Shown here in pieces: positions 57,894 to 64,000 of a DNA stretch of 64,000 nt. The notes beneath the pieces are model-generated. The model was not told the DNA's origin. It was given only the letters and a program-made list of their open reading frames with translations, and did not search any database. This stretch comes from Diaphorobacter sp. HDW4A (GTDB taxonomy: Bacteria; Pseudomonadota; Gammaproteobacteria; Burkholderiales; Burkholderiaceae_C). The stretch spans positions 1,116,001 through 1,180,000 of the forward strand of contig NZ_CP049910.1 in NCBI RefSeq assembly GCF_011305995.1. The letters are read 5' to 3'. Position numbers and translations under genes: made by a program. The number at the start of each line of letters is the position of its first letter. Position 1 is the stretch's first letter.

Positions 57894-58832
57894 ATGAGCA
57901 TCACCTTCGAAACCGCCCTTCAGTCTTTCAAACCGCGGCTGCCTCTGGCTGTGGCGCTGAGTGGCGGTGCGGATTCGACCGCCTTGCTGATCGCCTGTGC
58001 GGCACGTTGGCCGGGGCAGGTGCAGGCCTTGCACGTCCACCACGGCTTGCAGGCGGCGGCCGATGGTTTCGAGGCGCATTGCCGCATCCTGTGCGCAAGG
58101 CTTTCCGTGCCCCTCACGGTGCGGCATGTCGATGCGAGGCATGCGAATGGGCAGAGCCCCGAAGATGCCGCGCGGCAGGCGCGATATGGCGCGCTGGAGG
58201 GTATGCTTGGCGAGATGCCCGATATCCGCAGCGCCGCGCTCGCCCAGCATGCGGATGACCAAATCGAGACCATCGTGCTCGCGCTCTCGCGTGGCGCGGG
58301 CGTCGCGGGCATCGCCGCCATGCCCATGCAATGGGGGCGGGCGGGGGTGGATTGGCACCGGCCGCTGCTCCAAACCGGCGGCGCGGACATCCGCCGCTGG
58401 CTGAAAGAGCAGGGCGCGGATTGGGTGGAAGACCCTACAAACGCGGATGAACGCTACACCCGCAACCGCATTCGCAAGCATGTATTGCCCGTGCTCGAGA
58501 GCGTATTTCCGCAGTTTCGCGACACCTTCGCGCGCAGCGCAGAGCATGCCGCGCAGGCGGCTGAACTGTTGCAGGAACTGGCCGTGCAGGATCTGCAGAA
58601 CCTCGGCAATCCCCCGTCCATCAAGGCTTTGCAGGGATTGAGCCGTGCACGGCAGGCGAATGTTCTGCGCCATTGGCTGCGGTTGTCGCACGCCACCACG
58701 CCGAGCGCGGCGCAGCTCTCGGCGCTGCTCGATCAGGTCGCTGCCTGCACCACGCGCGGGCACCGGATTCACCTCAAAGTGGGGCGTGGATTCATCGAAC
58801 GAAAAGACGGCCTGCTCGATTGGTACAATTGA
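57894..58832 (+). CDS. tilS: tRNA(Ile)-lysidine synthase
   Basis: TilS modifies C34 of the AUA-reading tRNA-Ile to lysidine. The PP-loop ATP pyrophosphatase motif SGGADSTAL is at residues 23-31, with LHVHHGLQA and HADDQIETIVLAL downstream, and the protein has 312 residues with a C-terminal extension. It lies between accA and lysC. Confidence 0.95.
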   Translation: MSITFETALQSFKPRLPLAVALSGGADSTALLIACAARWPGQVQALHVHHGLQAAADGFEAHCRILCARLSVPLTVRHVDARHANGQSPEDAARQARYGALEGMLGEMPDIRSAALAQHADDQIETIVLALSRGAGVAGIAAMPMQWGRAGVDWHRPLLQTGGADIRRWLKEQGADWVEDPTNADERYTRNRIRKHVLPVLESVFPQFRDTFARSAEHAAQAAELLQELAVQDLQNLGNPPSIKALQGLSRARQANVLRHWLRLSHATTPSAAQLSALLDQVAACTTRGHRIHLKVGRGFIERKDGLLDWYN

Positions 58833-58936
58833 CAGGTTTTGGATTCAACTTTTTTGTACGAAACGTCGGCGCGCCAAAACAGCCTTCAGTCCATTTGCGC
58901 CGTGATTGAAAAAAGTTTCGTCACCTCGAAAATTCC

Positions 58937-60199
58937 ATGGCACTGATCGTTCATAAATACGGCGGCACATCGATGGGCTCTGCAGAGCGCATCAAGAACG
59001 TCGCCAAGCGCGTGGCCAAATGGGCGCGGGCAGGCCACCAGATGGTGGTGGTGCCCAGCGCCATGAGTGGTGAAACCAACCGCCTGCTGGGTCTGGCCAA
59101 AGAGCTGTCCCCCTCGCGTGTTTCCACGGCCTATCACCGAGAACTCGACATGCTGGCCGCCACTGGCGAACAAGCATCGTCCGCGTTGCTGGCCATCGCC
59201 ATGCAGGCCGAAGGCCTGGAATCGGTGAGCTACGCTGGCTGGCAAGTGCCGGTGCGCACCGACAGCGCTTTCACCAAGGCCCGCATCGAATCCATCGACG
59301 ACAAACGCGTGCGCGCCGATCTGGACGCAGGCAAGGTCGTGATCGTCACCGGCTTCCAGGGCATCGACCCGGACGGCAACATCACCACCCTTGGTCGTGG
59401 CGGCTCGGACACCTCCGCCGTTGCCATTGCCGCAGCGATGAAGGCAGCCGAATGCCTGATCTACACCGACGTGGACGGCGTGTACACCACCGACCCACGC
59501 GTGGTGCCCGAAGCCAAGCGCCTCACGACGCTGAGCTTTGAAGAAATGCTGGAAATGGCGAGCCTCGGCAGCAAGGTGCTGCAGATCCGTTCTGTCGAAT
59601 TTGCAGGCAAATACAAGGTGCCGCTGCGCGTGCTCTCGAGCTTCACGCCCGTGGACATCGACGTCAATGAAGAGGCCGTATCCGGCACGCTGATCACTTT
59701 TGAGGAAGACGAAAAAATGGAAAAAGCTGTCGTTTCCGGCATCGCTTTCACCCGCGACGAAGCCAAGATTTCCGTGCTCGGCGTGCCCGACACCCCCGGC
59801 ATCGCCTACCAGATCCTGGGTGAAGTGGCCGAAGCCAACATCGACGTGGACGTGATCATCCAGAACGTGAGCAAGGACGGCAAGACCGACTTCAGCTTCA
59901 CCGTGAACCGCAACGATTACCAGCGCACCATCGACCTGCTCAAGGAGAAAGTGTTGCCCAAGCTCGGCGCGCAAGAAGTCGTCGGCGACACCAAGATCGC
60001 CAAGGTCTCCATCGTCGGCATCGGCATGCGCAGCCACGTTGGCGTCGCCAGCAAGATGTTCAAGTCGTTGAGCGAAGAGGGCATCAACATCAAGATGATC
60101 TCCACCTCGGAAATCAAGACCTCGGTCGTGATCGACGAAAAGTACGTCGAACTCGCAGTGCGCGCACTGCACAAGGCATTCGAGCTGGATCAGGCCTGA
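58937..60199 (+). CDS. lysC: Aspartate kinase
   Basis: Aspartate kinase phosphorylates aspartate in the first step toward lysine, threonine and methionine. The 420-residue protein has the kinase phrases VHKYGGTSMG, GFQGIDPDGNITTLGRGGSDTSAV and IYTDVDGVYTTDPR, then two ACT regulatory domains (VLGVPDTPGIAYQILGEVAEANIDVDVI and SIVGIGMRSHVGVASKMFKSLSEEGINIKMISTSEIK), so it should be feedback regulated. No riboswitch is visible upstream. Confidence 0.97.
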   Translation: MALIVHKYGGTSMGSAERIKNVAKRVAKWARAGHQMVVVPSAMSGETNRLLGLAKELSPSRVSTAYHRELDMLAATGEQASSALLAIAMQAEGLESVSYAGWQVPVRTDSAFTKARIESIDDKRVRADLDAGKVVIVTGFQGIDPDGNITTLGRGGSDTSAVAIAAAMKAAECLIYTDVDGVYTTDPRVVPEAKRLTTLSFEEMLEMASLGSKVLQIRSVEFAGKYKVPLRVLSSFTPVDIDVNEEAVSGTLITFEEDEKMEKAVVSGIAFTRDEAKISVLGVPDTPGIAYQILGEVAEANIDVDVIIQNVSKDGKTDFSFTVNRNDYQRTIDLLKEKVLPKLGAQEVVGDTKIAKVSIVGIGMRSHVGVASKMFKSLSEEGINIKMISTSEIKTSVVIDEKYVELAVRALHKAFELDQA

Positions 60200-60263
60200 T
60201 CGACCCAAAAAAAACAGCTGTTTCCCCGAAACCCTCATGGGAGTAGGTTAGAATAGCTGTATT

Positions 60264-60356
60264 GGAAACGTGACCGAGTGGCCGAAGGTGCTCCCCTGCT
60301 AAGGGAGTATGGGGTGTAGAGCCTCATCGAGGGTTCGAATCCCTCCGTTTCCGCCA
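60264..60356 (+). tRNA. tRNA-Ser (anticodon GCU)
   Basis: The cloverleaf is complete: acceptor stem GGAAACG / CGTTTCC, D arm with GAGTGGCC, anticodon stem CTCCC / GGGAG with loop CTGCTAA (anticodon GCU), a long variable arm typical of tRNA-Ser, T arm with GGTTCGAATCC and an encoded CCA. It reads AGC/AGU serine codons. It follows lysC and marks the junction with accessory DNA to the right. Confidence 0.97.
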
Positions 60357-60425
60357 AGATGGCTTAAAATTCAAAGGCTTGTAAAAGATTTTGAGTTTTG
60401 TACCACTTAAAGTACCACAAAGAAC

Positions 60426-60460
60426 AAAGGCTGCAAACTTAGGTTTGCAGCCTTTTGTTT
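60426..60460 (+). terminator. Strong hairpin terminator downstream of tRNA-Ser
   Basis: A 13-bp perfect stem AAAGGCTGCAAAC (60426-60438) / GTTTGCAGCCTTT (60443-60455) with a TTAG loop runs into TTTTGTTTTTG. It may end the tRNA transcript, and it lies at the 3' end of the converging minus-strand genes as well. Confidence 0.88.
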
Positions 60461-60647
60461 TTGCATGAGGACTCGCAGTTACTCTGAAAAAGGTCGGCAG
60501 ATGACTGCATTGCAGCGATTGCCGACTGTCATGCGTGCGTGTTGGATGACTGCTCAGCTATGCAAAGCAGTCGGACGCAAGCCATAGGCAGGGTGTCGTT
60601 GCATAGTTTCAGGACCTCGATGGGGCATGCCTGCTTCGATCGAAGAC

Positions 60648-61052
60648 TTAGAACGCGGTACGGTCATAGGGGGAAATGACTTTCTGCGGTTGCAGGAATG
60701 CAGTCAGCCCTTGAAACCACATCACCTCCAAGAAGTCACCGGTGATCGTCAAGTCCTTACTGCCCAGTCCCCTCAAGAAAGCAGCTTGGCTATCTTTGGC
60801 AGAGAGAATCTCGAAGCCCTTAGCCGCGTTATTGAAACTCAATGTGAACTCCGGATTCGCAGTCAAACCGGACGAGGACCGGATCGCGCTATCACGGATG
60901 GCGTAGCAGCGCCCAACCCCGGAAGCTGTACGGATCTGAAAAATAAGTTCCTTGCCTGCGACGTAGCGTGCACAGTCCGGATTGCTTTTGATTTGTCGTT
61001 GCAGCAGTTGGTTAAGTATCCAGAGCAAAAATTTAAACTTCAGCATGATCAT
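60648..61052 (-). CDS. Possible SCP2-like lipid-binding protein
   Basis: The 134-residue protein has a hydrophobic N-terminus and a C-terminal region (LIFQIRTASG ... FTLSFNNAAKGFEILSAKDSQAAFLRGLGSKDLTITGDFLEVMWFQ) whose pattern resembles SCP2 sterol-carrier domains. That identity is tentative. It lies 30 bp downstream of the alpha/beta hydrolase gene on the same strand and may act with it. Two possible starts (61052 and 61046) make little difference. Confidence 0.7.
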   Translation of the reverse strand: MIMLKFKFLLWILNQLLQRQIKSNPDCARYVAGKELIFQIRTASGVGRCYAIRDSAIRSSSGLTANPEFTLSFNNAAKGFEILSAKDSQAAFLRGLGSKDLTITGDFLEVMWFQGLTAFLQPQKVISPYDRTAF

Positions 61053-61082
61053 TGGTTTCAGGTCGAGGGACTTCGTCAGTCG

Positions 61083-61928
61083 TTATTCACCGAGAAAGTG
61101 AACGGCGTGGTGCAAGAAACGCTGTGGATACTGGAATTGCGCGCCATGTCCAGCATCTGGGTAAATGAACAACTGTGCGTTAGGGAGGTTTCGCACCATA
61201 TAGAACGAATTGACCGTTGGGATCATCACGTCGTTCACGCCGTTGAGGATGAAGACCGGCTGCCGGATATCGCGCAGGTAAGAGAATGGGTCATCCTCCG
61301 ACAACCTGGACAGGTACAGCATGTTGGCTTCAATCTGTGCCTTTGAGACCTCTTGTGAGGAAGGTGGGTCCTGGTCGACTCGCTGATGGCGGCGCTCCCA
61401 GAACTCGCGCGCAGCCTGCTCAGCCTGCGCCGAGCGGCCGAAAAATAGATACAGGAAGTCCTCGAAGACCGGGACCAGTCGTGGTGCCGTACTCAGCACC
61501 CTCGGCTCCATCGTCGGATCCCCTCCGCGCGGCCCCGTGCCAAGAAGCATCAGCTTACGCACCAGATCGGGGTGACGCCAAGTCAGATCCAGCGCTTGGA
61601 AACCACCCAGAGAAAATCCCAAGACGTCAATCTGCGCAAAACCCAGTGTACGAACAAAATTGGCTGCGTCATCGGCCATGTCTTCGATACTGGTACGCGG
61701 TTGTCCGCTGGAGGATGCAATGCCACGTCCGTTGTAAAGGATGACTTCGCGGTCCTCAGCCAGCCCATCCGTCATCAACGGGTCCCAATGATCCATACCA
61801 CCACGGAAGTGCTGCAGGAAGAGCAACGGTGGCTGCGAAGTCGCGGAGTTACCCCAGCGGCGATAGGCGAACTTGTCACCGTTGACGTCGACGAAGCGTG
61901 TCGGTGCGGTGAGGTGGCTGTTGCTCAT
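61083..61928 (-). CDS. Alpha/beta hydrolase (haloperoxidase-like)
   Basis: The 281-residue enzyme has the alpha/beta hydrolase frame: oxyanion region LQHFRGGMDHWDP, the nucleophile elbow GFSLGGFQAL (Ser), the acid in LNGVNDVMIPT and His in DAGHGAQFQYP. This resembles cofactor-free haloperoxidases/esterases. It is followed on the same strand by the SCP2-like gene and preceded by the old yellow enzyme gene (135 bp gap), in a minus-strand group downstream of tRNA-Ser. Confidence 0.9.
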   Translation of the reverse strand: MSNSHLTAPTRFVDVNGDKFAYRRWGNSATSQPPLLFLQHFRGGMDHWDPLMTDGLAEDREVILYNGRGIASSSGQPRTSIEDMADDAANFVRTLGFAQIDVLGFSLGGFQALDLTWRHPDLVRKLMLLGTGPRGGDPTMEPRVLSTAPRLVPVFEDFLYLFFGRSAQAEQAAREFWERRHQRVDQDPPSSQEVSKAQIEANMLYLSRLSEDDPFSYLRDIRQPVFILNGVNDVMIPTVNSFYMVRNLPNAQLFIYPDAGHGAQFQYPQRFLHHAVHFLGE

Positions 61929-62063
61929 AGTTAATCCTTGGTTAGTGGATGAGGACTGAATTCGCTGCCCTGAGCACGATTGCTTTTTTTGCGCTGTCAG
62001 CTATTCAGCTGCAACGGCCCCAGAGCAACGAAGTCTGTGAGTCTGATTAGGAATGCCTGATGC

Positions 62064-63140
62064 TCAAGCCGAGAGCGTCGGATAGTCCGTGTAACCCTTG
62101 GCTCCGGGCGTGTAGAAAGTTTCTGAGCTTGGGGCATTCAATGGAGCATCCTGGCGCATGCGCTCGACCAGATCAGGGTTGGCGATGAATGGCCTTCCCA
62201 TGGCGATCAGGTCCGCGAGGCCTTGGCTCAACGCCTGTTCTGCGCTGGCTTTGTTGAACCCACCGGCGAGGATGAAGGGGCCGTTGAACGCAGCCCGCAG
62301 ATCGGCCTTTAGTTTTGCTGGCACAGGCGGGGTGCCCATGCCGGAGTGGTCAAGGACGTGAACGTACATGAGGCCGAGTGCGGAGAGTTGCTTCACCAAA
62401 GCCAAGTACTGCTCGTCCACACCTTCGAATGCACCAGCGCTATTGACCACACCGTGGGGTGACAAGCGGATTCCGACGCGCTCAGCGCCAATCTCGGTCA
62501 CAACCGCGTGTGCAACTTCGAGCACCAAACGGTTGCGCCCTTCAGCCGTGCCACCGTAGCCATCGGTGCGGCGGTTGATGTTGGCATTCAGGAACTGCTC
62601 CAGGAAGTAGCCATTGGCCGCGTGCAACTCAACGCCGTCAAAGCCAGCTTGGATCGCAAGGCGCGCGGCGCAAGCGTACTCGGCAATCACCTTGCGGATG
62701 TCCTCTTCTGTCATAGCACGAGGCGGCGTATGCGGCTGGAGACCTAGGGTGTCAGTCCACATTTCGCCCGGGCAGGCTTCGGGCGATGGCCCAAACACCT
62801 CGGCACCAGCTGGCAGATTGGCCTGGTGGGACACCCGGCCGGTATGCATCAGCTGCACGACGATCTTGCCGCCCTTGGCATGCACCGCCTCGGTCACCAG
62901 CTTCCAGCCTTGTACCTGAGCATCATTGAACAGACCAGGTATGCGGGCATAACCCAAACCGTTGGGCGATGGTGAGGTTCCTTCCGTGATGATGAGGCCG
63001 GCGCTCGCACGCTGGGCGTAGTAGGTGACCATCAGGTTAGTAGGCGTGTTGTCACTGGCCGCACGGCTGCGCGTCAATGGCGACATCACGACGCGGTTTT
63101 TCAGCGGAGTGGAACGAAGTTGGAAGGATTCAAAAAGCAT
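62064..63140 (-). CDS. Old yellow enzyme-family NADH:flavin oxidoreductase
   Basis: This 358-residue FMN enzyme of the NemA/OYE family reduces activated alkenes or nitro compounds. It has NRVVMSPLTRSRA, VVQLMHTGRVSHQANLP, GVELHAANGYFLEQFLNANINRRTDGYGG and ADLIAMGRPFIANPDL. The His/Asn pair in HAANGYF is expected to bind the substrate carbonyl. It is 63 bp downstream of the SDR gene. The substrate is not known. Confidence 0.94.
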   Translation of the reverse strand: MLFESFQLRSTPLKNRVVMSPLTRSRAASDNTPTNLMVTYYAQRASAGLIITEGTSPSPNGLGYARIPGLFNDAQVQGWKLVTEAVHAKGGKIVVQLMHTGRVSHQANLPAGAEVFGPSPEACPGEMWTDTLGLQPHTPPRAMTEEDIRKVIAEYACAARLAIQAGFDGVELHAANGYFLEQFLNANINRRTDGYGGTAEGRNRLVLEVAHAVVTEIGAERVGIRLSPHGVVNSAGAFEGVDEQYLALVKQLSALGLMYVHVLDHSGMGTPPVPAKLKADLRAAFNGPFILAGGFNKASAEQALSQGLADLIAMGRPFIANPDLVERMRQDAPLNAPSSETFYTPGAKGYTDYPTLSA

Positions 63141-63203
63141 AGGTTGTCCTTGATGAGATGAAAAATGGTGAGCGCAGTAACGCTCAGTTCGAGTACGCTG
63201 GAA

Positions 63204-63992
63204 TCAAACGTTCTGGTAGCGAGGCGCTGGCGTCCCTGCTTGTGTGCTTGCGAATAGTTCGGAACGCGCTGTGTCGTACTTGTCCCACAGACTGGCATCG
63301 GCGACCGATGGCCAAGTGATCGTTTCGCCCTGGTCTAGGCCCGCCAGCGCTGCATCGACCATGTGTTCGGTCGTCATCAAGGTGCTCTTGTTGAGGGCTG
63401 CCAGCGGGACGCCCGACAAATCCCAGAGCTCGGTGGCCGTGGATGCGGGCAACACCAATTGGACTCTCACCCCGGTGTCGGCCAGCTCTTGTTGCAGGCC
63501 TCGGCTGTATTGCAATACAAAGGCCTTGGTGCCGCTGTAGATGGCGCTGATGGCCATCGAGTGGATGGCCAGGACGGACGCGATGTTGATGATCAAGCCC
63601 TGCTTTTTTGCCACAAAGGCCGGTACGGCCGCTTGGGTCAGGCGTGTCAGAGCGGTGATGTTCAGGGCAATCTGGGCCTGCGCGTCGTTCGCAGATGTCT
63701 GGGCAGCAGGGGCCAGACGTGCAATACCGGCGTTGTTCACCAGAACTTGCACGTCCCCACGGGTGGCCAACAGTGTCTCGATGCGCGCCACATCCTGATC
63801 GAGAGTCAAATCGGCTACGACGGGTTCGGCTTTGACGCCGTGCGCGTTTGCCAGTTGCGCACAAAGGGCTTCCAGGCGTTCTGCGCGTCTGGCGACCAGG
63901 ATAAGGTTGTAGCCACGTGCTGCCAGTCGGTCTGCGTAGACGGCGCCGATTCCAGAAGAGGCTCCAGTGATAAGGGCTGTTTTTGAGGTCAT
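63204..63992 (-). CDS. Short-chain dehydrogenase/reductase
   Basis: This 262-residue SDR has the cofactor motif GASSGIG, NNAG (VLVNNAGIARL), the catalytic Ser in INIASVLAIHS and YSGTKA with Tyr and Lys. It is a cytoplasmic NAD(P)-dependent oxidoreductase. Its ATG lies 9 bp inside the right window edge, so its promoter and any upstream gene are not visible. Confidence 0.93.
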   Translation of the reverse strand: MTSKTALITGASSGIGAVYADRLAARGYNLILVARRAERLEALCAQLANAHGVKAEPVVADLTLDQDVARIETLLATRGDVQVLVNNAGIARLAPAAQTSANDAQAQIALNITALTRLTQAAVPAFVAKKQGLIINIASVLAIHSMAISAIYSGTKAFVLQYSRGLQQELADTGVRVQLVLPASTATELWDLSGVPLAALNKSTLMTTEHMVDAALAGLDQGETITWPSVADASLWDKYDTARSELFASTQAGTPAPRYQNV

Positions 63993-64000
63993 ATATTTCT

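Noticed and set aside
56742..58772. Minus-strand frame of 676 codons
   Set aside because: It spans the antisense of accA and tilS, both with diagnostic motifs.
58833..58936. Possible lysine riboswitch upstream of lysC
   Set aside because: The 104-bp gap is too short and shows none of the conserved helices; no riboswitch can be supported.

Overview
The window is GC-rich, densely coded chromosomal DNA with short intergenic gaps and many 4-bp ATGA gene overlaps. Protein signatures and gene order point to a betaproteobacterium of the Burkholderiales, most likely Comamonadaceae. The pointers are three Bug/TctC-type binding proteins, an accA-tilS-lysC-tRNA-Ser block, a PutA with a divergent Lrp-type regulator, and adjacent lpxH and ppiB. 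This assignment is inferred from gene content only; no database search was possible.

Region 1 (1-8.8 kb) is a restriction/defence island. A type I restriction-modification operon (hsdM-hsdS-hsdR, minus strand) runs off the left edge. Divergent to it is a four-gene plus-strand cassette of unknown function that includes a pair of tandem paralogues, closed by a strong terminator. A convergent McrA-like HNH nuclease with a ScoMcrA-type head and an SRA-like domain follows. Region 2 (8.9-23 kb) holds envelope and housekeeping genes: small secreted proteins, a glutamine amidotransferase, a secreted nuclease, a lipoprotein, chromate transporter chrA, a sulfur-linked module (thioredoxin-like TlpA, BigR-like regulator and two YeeE/YedE half-transporters), putA with its regulator, aroQ, an alpha/beta hydrolase and arfB.

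Region 3 (23-42 kb) looks like one catabolic regulon. A minus-strand arm encodes a flavin reductase fused to an IclR effector domain, an aldehyde dehydrogenase, a Bug protein, a 3-hydroxyisobutyrate dehydrogenase-like enzyme and a second Bug protein. A plus-strand arm encodes an NtaA-like FMNH2 monooxygenase, an AtuA-family (DUF1446) protein, DUF4387 and MmgE/PrpD, four genes coupled by overlapping stop and start codons. Then come a LysR regulator, a complete Liv-type ABC transporter, an amidohydrolase and a second MmgE/PrpD protein. A 19-bp site, TTATTC-N7-CAATAA (one copy ends CAATGA), lies upstream of both arms and of the transporter, and suggests co-regulation. The likely scheme is uptake, flavin-dependent monooxygenation, hydrolysis, dehydration and oxidation of an unidentified organic acid or amide.

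Region 4 (42-60.3 kb) carries an esterase, an Lrp-type regulator divergent from a stand-alone AceE-type E1, a LysR regulator, a third Bug protein, a gamma-glutamyltransferase homologue without a signal peptide, and then core genes: mtfA, lpxH, two cyclophilins, a TPR protein, cysS, an AlkA-like glycosylase, accA (TTG start), tilS, lysC and tRNA-Ser(GCU). Region 5 (60.36 kb to the end) follows the tRNA and holds a minus-strand set of accessory enzymes: an SCP2-like protein, an alpha/beta hydrolase, an old yellow enzyme and an SDR.

Two families of long imperfect-hairpin repeats occur between genes. One family is at 40620-40782 and 52251-52415. The other is at 48688-48780 and 52234-52482. At the last locus a member of the first family sits inside a member of the second. 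The stems differ between copies by compensating changes.
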